A DNA stretch of 12,950 nt from an uncultured Clostridia bacterium (lineage in GTDB: Bacteria; Bacillota; Clostridia; Christensenellales; Borkfalkiaceae), in contig USSJ01000009.1 in NCBI GenBank assembly GCA_900557285.1, positions 1 through 12,950 of the forward strand, read 5' to 3'. The position numbers and the translations under genes were made by a program. The notes under the pieces are model-generated. The model saw only the letters and a list, made by a program, of their open reading frames with translations, searched no databases and had not been told where the DNA came from. This document shows positions 6,774 to 12,950 of this stretch, in pieces (position 1 is the first letter of the stretch; every line of letters starts with the position of its first letter).

Positions 6774-7661
6774 ATGCAAGCGATCAAAAATTCAACTCTG
6801 GATATCAATATCAAAGTCAGGCGCAGCGAGATCATTTTCAAAGTGCTGATGCACGTGCTGATGATCGTTATTGCGCTGATCCTGGTGTTTCCGTATTTTT
6901 ACATGGTCATGAAGAGCCTGATGACGCAGGAAGAAGTGATTTCGCCCATGTTCAGGCTGTTCCCGGAGGTTCCGCAGTTTTCAAACTATGCGCAGATCCT
7001 GCAGGACAGCGGGTATCTTGCGGCGTTCGGGCACACGATGCTGGTGATCGTGTTCAACCTGATCGCGGTTCCGCTTTCGGCGACGTTTGTGGCGTTCGGG
7101 TTTGCGCGCTGCAAATTTATCGGTAAGAACATTATTTTTGCGTTCATGCTCTCGACGCTGATGCTTCCGAGCGTGGTGACGCAGGTTCCGCTGTACGTCC
7201 TGTATTCGAAGATCGGCTGGCTGAACACGCTGTATCCGCTGACGATCCCGAACATTACGGGCGGCGGCGCGATCTACATATTCCTTGCGCGTTCGTTTTT
7301 GCAGAGCATCCCGAAGGACATCGACGATGCGGCGAAAATCGACGGGGCAGGGTCTTTGCGCAGATACTTCTTTATCGGGCTTCCGCTCTGTAAGCCCATC
7401 CTTATTTATATCATGATCAACGTGTTCACGTCCAACTGGGGCGATTACTACGGCCCGTTGGTGTGGCGTTTGGACGACAGCTTCCCGGCGACGCTCGCAT
7501 ACAAAGTGTTCTATCTTTTGCAGAACGGCGCAACGGGGAACGATATGGTTCACATCCGTATGGCGGCAGGCGTTATCATGAGCCTTGTGCCGGCGGTACT
7601 GTTCTTTATATTCCAAAAGCAGCTGATCGAAGGGGTTGCGATGGACGGATTAAAAGGTTAG
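6774..7661 (+). CDS. ABC sugar transporter permease, MalG/UgpE type
   Basis: A 295-residue membrane protein of usual length for MalG-type subunits. The first helix is about residues 25-45 (VLMHVLMIVIALILVFPYFYMVMKS in part), followed by the typical short outer segment with FPEVPQFSNYAQIL and five further helices. The EAA loop reads DDAAKIDGAGSLRR, with D184 to R197 covering the ATPase contact. GGGAGG (6761-6766) gives a strong ribosome site seven bases before the ATG, only two bases after the previous stop. It pairs with the upstream permease. No ATPase gene lies beside the three transporter genes. Confidence 0.92.
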   Translation: MQAIKNSTLDINIKVRRSEIIFKVLMHVLMIVIALILVFPYFYMVMKSLMTQEEVISPMFRLFPEVPQFSNYAQILQDSGYLAAFGHTMLVIVFNLIAVPLSATFVAFGFARCKFIGKNIIFAFMLSTLMLPSVVTQVPLYVLYSKIGWLNTLYPLTIPNITGGGAIYIFLARSFLQSIPKDIDDAAKIDGAGSLRRYFFIGLPLCKPILIYIMINVFTSNWGDYYGPLVWRLDDSFPATLAYKVFYLLQNGATGNDMVHIRMAAGVIMSLVPAVLFFIFQKQLIEGVAMDGLKG

Positions 7662-7670
7662 GAGCATCGG

Positions 7671-9593
7671 ATGAAAGGAAGCAAATTTTTGAAAATGTTT
7701 ACGATATGCGCGTTATCGGCGGCATTTTTATGCGGCTGTGCGCGCGGCGGGAACGGCGGCAGCGGCGGAAACGGAGAAACGGAACTGAAGTACGATACGC
7801 GCGGCCTTACGCCGCAGGAATACAGTGTGGCGAACCTGGTGGCGACGGACGATTACGGCAGGACGGTGGAAGTGCGCGATCCCACGAACGCGGAAAAGAA
7901 ATACGTAGGCCTGTTTTATTTCCTGTGGCTGGGTTCGCAGAGCATGACGGGCATCTACGATGTGAACAAACTGGAAAAGCTGGGCGACGATTCGCCGCTG
8001 TATGATACAAACGATCAGACGGGGCAGAGCCCGACGGGGCAATTCCATTTTGCGAGCGAGCCGCTCTACGGATACTATTCCATGCGCGATCCGTGGGTGA
8101 TCAACCGCCATGTGGAACTTCTGACGATGGCGAACATCGATTACATCATGTTCGACTGCACGAACACGCTCATATACGAGGATGTCGTGAGGTTGATCCT
8201 GGAAACGCTGCAAAAGTATGCCGACCAGGGCTGGAACGTGCCGAAAGTTTCTTTCTACACGAATTCTTCTTCGGCGGACACGGTGCGCAGGATCTACAAC
8301 GCGTTCTATGTATCGGGGCAGTACGACAGCCTCTGGTTCCGCTTTGACGGCGACACGCGTCCCGTGATCGTCGGCATTTCCTCCGCGAACATCGGCTCGA
8401 CGGACCAGTCGCTTTCATCCGGCGCGGCAACGGTTCTGCCGACAAGCGATCCTCTGTACAGCTATTATAATTTCTATGAATCGCAGTGGCCTTCGTCGTC
8501 CAAAGTGGACGATGATAAGGGTTTCCCCTGGATGCAGTGGGGATCTCCCGCGCCGCACCAGAACGGGAATGCGTCGGTAAGCGTGGCGCAGCATTCGGAG
8601 TCGAGCGTATTCTTTTCCGATCAGCTTCCCAATTCTTCGCGCGGCTACAACGGGTCTTCGGTGGAAGAGGACTGGCGGCAGGGCGCAAATTTCAACTGGC
8701 AGTGGGAGCAGGCGTTCGCCTATAACAAGGCGGGCATGGTCAAAAACGTGTTTGTGACGGGCTGGAACGAATGGACGGCGATCAAATCGGTTACGGGCAA
8801 ACCCGGCGGCGGAAGCAGTACGAGCGGCTATACGGGCAAAGACATATGGTTCGTGGACGATTACAACGCGGAGTATTCGCGCGATATCGAGATGGGAGTC
8901 GAGTACGGGGACGGATTCTATATGCAGCTGGCGGCGAATACGCGCAAGCTGAAAATGGGAGAGAGCACCAAGTACAAGATGGTGACCAAGACGATCGACA
9001 TACAAAACCTGGACGACTGGAAGAACATTTTGCTTGAATATGCGGATTTCTCGGGCGACGCGATGGCGCGTGACGGCGAAAATGCCGCAAACGTGGCGCA
9101 TACGTATGTTGACAATTCTAACCGCAACGACATCGTTTCGATCAAGGTCGTGCACGATGCGGAATATGTATATTTCCGCGTGGACACGAAAGATCCGATC
9201 ACGGAATACAACGGAACGGATACCAACTGGATGAATCTTATGATCGGCGCGGGCGACACGACCAATTCTTTTGCAGGCTTTAACTACATTATAAACCGTA
9301 AACCGGGCGAAAACGGTACAACGTCTGTCGAAAAATACAGCGGAAGCGGTTACAACTGGACGGATGCGGGCTCGGCGGAGATCTATGTATCCGGGAATAC
9401 GATCGTTTATAAGATAGCTTTGTCGGCGCTGGGGCTGACGGGCGAGGATGTATCTTTTTCGTTCAAAGTCAGCGACAATGTGCAGAAACAGACTTTCAGC
9501 GAAAGCAAACAAGAAGATCTCGATATAATGGACTTTTATTGTACCGGCGACAGTGCACCGATCGGCAGATTCGGTTACGCGTACGGTAAGTAA
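7671..9593 (+). CDS. GH99/WbsX-like glycoside hydrolase lipoprotein with CBM9-like C-terminal domain
   Basis: A 640-residue protein. A lipobox LCGC (C23) and a Gly-rich linker put it on the outer membrane face. Residues about 75-375 look like a TIM-barrel hydrolase of the GH99/WbsX type: KKYVGLFYFLWLG near the start, IDYIMFDCTN (D162), VSFYTN, and GWNEWT at 364-369 with E367 in the position of the catalytic loop. GH99 enzymes usually carry a second Glu three residues on (NEWxE); here it is absent. Residues about 440-640 resemble a CBM9/DOMON-type carbohydrate-binding domain (YVYFRVDTKDP, TNWMNLMIGAG). AGGAG overlapping the previous stop fixes the start. The GH family call is by motif and remains moderate; the substrate is unknown. 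Confidence 0.6.
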   Translation: MKGSKFLKMFTICALSAAFLCGCARGGNGGSGGNGETELKYDTRGLTPQEYSVANLVATDDYGRTVEVRDPTNAEKKYVGLFYFLWLGSQSMTGIYDVNKLEKLGDDSPLYDTNDQTGQSPTGQFHFASEPLYGYYSMRDPWVINRHVELLTMANIDYIMFDCTNTLIYEDVVRLILETLQKYADQGWNVPKVSFYTNSSSADTVRRIYNAFYVSGQYDSLWFRFDGDTRPVIVGISSANIGSTDQSLSSGAATVLPTSDPLYSYYNFYESQWPSSSKVDDDKGFPWMQWGSPAPHQNGNASVSVAQHSESSVFFSDQLPNSSRGYNGSSVEEDWRQGANFNWQWEQAFAYNKAGMVKNVFVTGWNEWTAIKSVTGKPGGGSSTSGYTGKDIWFVDDYNAEYSRDIEMGVEYGDGFYMQLAANTRKLKMGESTKYKMVTKTIDIQNLDDWKNILLEYADFSGDAMARDGENAANVAHTYVDNSNRNDIVSIKVVHDAEYVYFRVDTKDPITEYNGTDTNWMNLMIGAGDTTNSFAGFNYIINRKPGENGTTSVEKYSGSGYNWTDAGSAEIYVSGNTIVYKIALSALGLTGEDVSFSFKVSDNVQKQTFSESKQEDLDIMDFYCTGDSAPIGRFGYAYGK

Positions 9594-9620
9594 AGAAAAA
9601 ATTTAAGGAGAGGAGGATTT

Positions 9621-12600
9621 ATGAGCAGGACTAAGAAATTGCTGGTATTGCTTCTTGCGATCTGCATGGCAGTTTCGGCGATCATGTGTCTGTCGTTCTC
9701 TGCGTTTGCAGAGGGCGAGACAGCCGCGAATGTATTGGGAGTCACGACAAGCAAAGGTAACAGCAGTTATCCCATTCGGGTTGACGTCAACACCGACGTG
9801 AAAAATACCCTCGGGAACGACGGAAATCTGAATACGACGGAAATGTCTAAGGTCACATTCCGCCGCGGATCTGCCTCCAAGAGTGCAGACATCATTCAGG
9901 GGCATGGGACGCTGATGTATTGTTATTTCAAGACGAGTGAAGATCTTCCGCTTACGGAGAATACTTTCATGCGCGGCGATATTCTGAATATTGCGGCAGG
10001 CTTTGTATTCCAATCGTTAGACAAAGCGACCAGCTACATCATCAATGAGGAAGTCAACTACATTTACGATGGTGCGACCTGGATCAAAGGCACGGAGCTT
10101 CCTTCCGAACCGCAGGAAGCGACGGCAAGCATCCTCACGGCGGAAAGGGTGAAAGGGAACACTTCTTTCCCGATGCGCGTGGATGTCAATACGAACGTAA
10201 AGAGCTCGCTCGGCGATCAGGGCAATCTGATCGGGGCGGATCTGGCCAAAGTCACGTTCGTCCGCGGAGATGTTTCCATTCCCGCCGGCGTGATCCAGGG
10301 TCACGGCACGAAATTCTACTGCTACTTTGCGGTGGGCAGCAGCGGGCTGGATATCTCGACGGAAGGCGCACAGGAAGGCGATAAATTCATCATCGACGAA
10401 ACGTTCTCGTTCAAGTCGAAGGACAGCGCTTTTATTTACACGGTGGATACGGGCCATACCTATGTGTATGACGGCACGAAGTTTGTGGAAGATTTCAGCA
10501 GCTTCACAGAGATGAAGATCAAATCCGTCACGACGAAGGACGTTGTGAACAACGACAAGGATTCCATTTTCTTTGTAACAACGGATTCTGCAAATACAGC
10601 CAATTTCGGTACCGACGATTATACGGCTACAAACATTCTGAACTACATCACGTTCACCTTCCCGGACGGAACGGCGGCTGATGTCTGGTTTTGCCGTGTA
10701 AACGGTTCGGTGGCTCGTTTCTTTATTCGTACGGGCGGAACGAACCTGAATATCAACACGCTTCCCGTCGGCAGCGTGATCACTATCAAACCCGGCTTCC
10801 GCATCCTTGCGACGGAAGCGGTGCAGAAAGAAGTATCTTTCGTCTATGACGGGGAAGAATGGAGCGAATACGACGGCACGGCGATCACGGCGTCCGCGCG
10901 CATTACCACGGTCGCCATGGGCAACGGAAACGCTTCTTATCCGATCACGTTGAGTGTTTCTACGAACATGCTCAACCTTGGCTCCCTGGCGAACCTGACG
11001 GCGGATAAAACCAAAGTAACGTATACGCGCGGCGACAAGAGCGTGAACGTAGGCGTCGTGCAGGGTTACGGTAAGAACCTTTTGATGTATTTTGCAAGTT
11101 CGAGCGATCTTACCCTGACGCAGAATACTCCCGAAAAGGGCGATATCCTGAAAATTTCGGCAGGATTCACGTTCAACAGTGCGTCCAAATCGTGCGTTTA
11201 TAAAACGGCGATCGACTATGTGTTTGTTTACGGCGACAACGGATTCGAAGCGGATCTTTCTTCCTTCACGGACATGAAGATTCTTTCGCTTACGACGAAG
11301 GATCCGAAAAACGGAAACAACGACACGGCGTTTTATGTAAATACGAATTCATCCAACGAGAAGAATTTCGGCGATCCGAATTATACGGACACGGATATTC
11401 TCAACTATGTGACGTTCACGTTCCCCGACGGAACGAAGGGCGACATTCATTATTGCCGCGTGAACAATACGGTTGCGCGTTTCTATATCCGCAAGAAGGA
11501 TAATTCGGGCAACATCGGCACGGTGGAAAAGGGCAGCATGCTCACGTTCAGCAAAGGATTCCGCATCCTGCCGAGCGAAGCGCTCAAAGAAGACGTAATC
11601 TACATCTACACGGGTTCCGAATTCCAGCTCCTGAAAGAGCCGACGGATTTCAGCATCGCGGCGGATCAGAAGACGGTGGTGATCGCAGGTTCCACTTTGC
11701 AGATCAATGTAAAGGCGGATGCGGGCGTCAACGTCAACTATACGTACAAAGTCGACGACAACAAGATCGCTACGATCGATTATAGAGGCAAACTCAATGC
11801 CATAAAGGCAGGCAAAGTGACGGTCACCGTAAGCTATAAGGATATTTCCAGAACGATCGAGATCACGGTTCGCGACGAGACGTCGGAAGAAAAAGAAAAG
11901 CGTCAGTTTGTGATCGAACAGCCGGAGAACGGGATCAAGTACTATGTCCCGGTCAGCACGGACGAAAAGCCCACGTCCATTTTGACGCAGGGATTCGATC
12001 TGCAGGGCAAATACATATTTGCGGACGGTTCGGAGAGCGCGCCTTTCGATATCAAAGACGACTGGTTCAAATCCTTTAAAGAAACGGATGGCAGCTACAA
12101 GACTCCGGGTGAATATCATCTTGTGATCATGAATGATGACGAATTCGAAACGGAGATCACGGTTGTCGTTTATGAATACAAAAAAGTAGGTCTTTTCAAC
12201 AGCATCGGCGTATCGGGCTATGATATCGACGACGACCGCAACCCCGGAGAAGGAACCTGGAACGGTCATATGATGATCGGGCTTTCGAGCTATTCCACGA
12301 ACTCGACCAACCTGCTCTCGCAGAACGAACTGAACAAGATCGCGTCCTATATCGAATATACGACGGCAGAAGGAAAAGTCTACCTGGGCAGCGGCGACGA
12401 CAAACGCATCGGCGTATGGCAGATCGGCACGAACATGCTCGTCATGATCAAGCCGGAAGGCGCGACGACCAACATGGGATATTCGTCGGAAGATCATTAC
12501 AAAGGAACGAAGTACGCGGCCGTCTATCAAAAAGGTGACAAGATCACGTTCAAAGAGGGTATGCCTATCTATGCCTGGATCGGGAATAAGTCGGTAGATC

Positions 12601-12950
12601 CGAACCGTCCGATCGAAGGGGAAGGCTATCTGATCATAGAAGGGTATCTGGATGCGGATTATACCTATTACTGCTATGAAGAGGACGGCACGAAGAGCTT
12701 GTGGCAGCTGTATAAGGAATACACGGACTTCAAGCTGAGCGAGAGCATGACGATCACGGCGGGCGGCACGGCGTCCGTGGGCGCGGTGCGCGTACCTTCC
12801 GATGCGACGCTCGGAACGTTCTCGTACGAGTCTTCCGATTCGAACATTGTTACGGTAACGCAGCAGGGCAACATGATCGGTATGAATGTCGGCACGGCTA
12901 CGATCACGGTTACGCTTTCGGGCGGCGTGGATGCAGAAGGCAATCCGATG
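9621..12950 (+). CDS. large secreted repeat protein with Ig-like (BIG2-type) domains, 3' end outside window
   Basis: The frame is open for 1110 codons from ATG at 9621 to the last base, so the gene is partial. The overlapping AAGGAG and AGGAGG at 9605-9616 form its ribosome site. Residues 1-30 are a signal peptide ending AFA. Five repeats of about 117-120 residues follow (36-154, 169-288, 298-414, 426-542, 552-668). Then come a BIG2-like domain (about 673-750, ending GKVTVTVSYKD), a bacterial Ig-like region (761-852), a divergent sixth repeat (854-1028) and the start of another BIG2-like domain with TFSYESSDSNIVTV. No catalytic motif is visible. BIG2 domains are common in surface adhesins and polymer-binding proteins, so binding of the target glycan is plausible but inferred. 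I do not recognise the repeat family. Confidence 0.85.
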   Translation, partial: MSRTKKLLVLLLAICMAVSAIMCLSFSAFAEGETAANVLGVTTSKGNSSYPIRVDVNTDVKNTLGNDGNLNTTEMSKVTFRRGSASKSADIIQGHGTLMYCYFKTSEDLPLTENTFMRGDILNIAAGFVFQSLDKATSYIINEEVNYIYDGATWIKGTELPSEPQEATASILTAERVKGNTSFPMRVDVNTNVKSSLGDQGNLIGADLAKVTFVRGDVSIPAGVIQGHGTKFYCYFAVGSSGLDISTEGAQEGDKFIIDETFSFKSKDSAFIYTVDTGHTYVYDGTKFVEDFSSFTEMKIKSVTTKDVVNNDKDSIFFVTTDSANTANFGTDDYTATNILNYITFTFPDGTAADVWFCRVNGSVARFFIRTGGTNLNINTLPVGSVITIKPGFRILATEAVQKEVSFVYDGEEWSEYDGTAITASARITTVAMGNGNASYPITLSVSTNMLNLGSLANLTADKTKVTYTRGDKSVNVGVVQGYGKNLLMYFASSSDLTLTQNTPEKGDILKISAGFTFNSASKSCVYKTAIDYVFVYGDNGFEADLSSFTDMKILSLTTKDPKNGNNDTAFYVNTNSSNEKNFGDPNYTDTDILNYVTFTFPDGTKGDIHYCRVNNTVARFYIRKKDNSGNIGTVEKGSMLTFSKGFRILPSEALKEDVIYIYTGSEFQLLKEPTDFSIAADQKTVVIAGSTLQINVKADAGVNVNYTYKVDDNKIATIDYRGKLNAIKAGKVTVTVSYKDISRTIEITVRDETSEEKEKRQFVIEQPENGIKYYVPVSTDEKPTSILTQGFDLQGKYIFADGSESAPFDIKDDWFKSFKETDGSYKTPGEYHLVIMNDDEFETEITVVVYEYKKVGLFNSIGVSGYDIDDDRNPGEGTWNGHMMIGLSSYSTNSTNLLSQNELNKIASYIEYTTAEGKVYLGSGDDKRIGVWQIGTNMLVMIKPEGATTNMGYSSEDHYKGTKYAAVYQKGDKITFKEGMPIYAWIGNKSVDPNRPIEGEGYLIIEGYLDADYTYYCYEEDGTKSLWQLYKEYTDFKLSESMTITAGGTASVGAVRVPSDATLGTFSYESSDSNIVTVTQQGNMIGMNVGTATITVTLSGGVDAEGNPM
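9726..11624 (+). repeat. five coding repeats of about 117-120 codons
   Basis: Copies lie at 9726-10082, 10125-10484, 10512-10862, 10896-11246 and 11274-11624; the last three are each exactly 351 bases. Two subtypes occur. Copies 1, 2 and 4 share KVTF/KVTY-RG and an I/V-QGHG or QGYG motif. Copies 3 and 5 share FTFPDGT, CRVN, VARFxIR and GFRIL. Every copy opens with a short strand (such as MKIKSVTTKD) and closes with a motif like YIYDG before an aromatic residue. The protein-level pattern points to old duplication with two lineages. Confidence 0.8.
12180..12704 (+). repeat. divergent sixth repeat copy
   Basis: The segment KVGLFNSIGVSGYD to KSLW follows the same order as copies 3 and 5: IEYTTAEGK in place of ITFTFPDGT, GVWQIGTNMLVMIKPEG in place of CRVN..ARFFIR, GDKITFKEGMPIYAW in place of GSVITIKPGFRIL, and YYCYEEDGTKSLW in place of the closing YDG motif. 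It is about 175 residues because of insertions. Homology is inferred from motif order, not from strong identity. Confidence 0.5.

Noticed and set aside
8415..9512. 365-codon open frame on the minus strand
   Set aside because: It is antisense to the GH99-like gene and has no recognisable domain or start signal.
11349..12530. 393-codon open frame on the minus strand
   Set aside because: It is antisense to the repeat protein, whose plus-strand frame shows signal peptide, repeats and Ig-like domains. Its composition is typical of a shadow frame.
1..12950. CRISPR array, insertion sequence, tRNA or rRNA
   Set aside because: No short regular DNA repeats with spacers, no transposase reading frame with terminal inverted repeats, and no tRNA or rRNA sequence were seen on either strand by eye. 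The repeats at 9726-11624 are coding and diverged.

Overview
The window carries one divergent regulator and one long forward operon. The operon looks like a Gram-positive glycan-utilisation locus. Strong AGGAGG-type ribosome sites, lipobox signal peptides, a two-permease sugar ABC importer without its own ATPase, and moderately high GC with gcg/acg/gac/atc-rich codons all suggest a Bacillota (Clostridia-like, possibly gut) bacterium. The exact lineage is a guess; no rRNA, tRNA or phylogenetic marker gene is present.

Layout. Positions 1-85 hold hairpins, including a strong intrinsic terminator for the minus-strand gene. Positions 86-907 (minus) encode an AraC-family regulator with a cupin-like sensor domain. 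The 248-base divergent region (908-1155) contains a near-consensus promoter for the regulator, a good promoter for the operon, a cre-like palindrome between them, and a direct repeat with an exact 21-base period next to the operon's -35 box. The forward operon then runs without an obvious terminator to the end of the window. Its genes are: a membrane-anchored glycerophosphodiesterase-like protein with a degenerate second copy of the domain (1156-3006); an SGNH/GDSL esterase-like lipoprotein (3003-4310); a sugar-type solute-binding lipoprotein (4416-5831); two CUT1-type permeases (5809-6771 and 6774-7661); a GH99/WbsX-like glycoside hydrolase lipoprotein with a CBM9-like C-terminal domain (7671-9593); and the first 1110 codons of a very large secreted protein made of about 117-residue repeats and bacterial Ig-like domains (9621 to beyond 12950).

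How it may work together (inference). The surface protein could hold or bind a polymer. The GH99-like hydrolase, the esterase and the phosphodiesterase would trim the backbone, the acyl groups and phosphodiester side groups respectively. The binding protein and permeases would import the product using a shared ATPase encoded elsewhere. The AraC protein probably switches the operon on in response to the imported sugar. The unusual parts are the phosphodiesterase-plus-esterase pairing, which points to a phosphodiester-decorated glycan, and the unrecognised repeat protein. Every long minus-strand or alternative-frame reading frame lying over these genes was judged a shadow.
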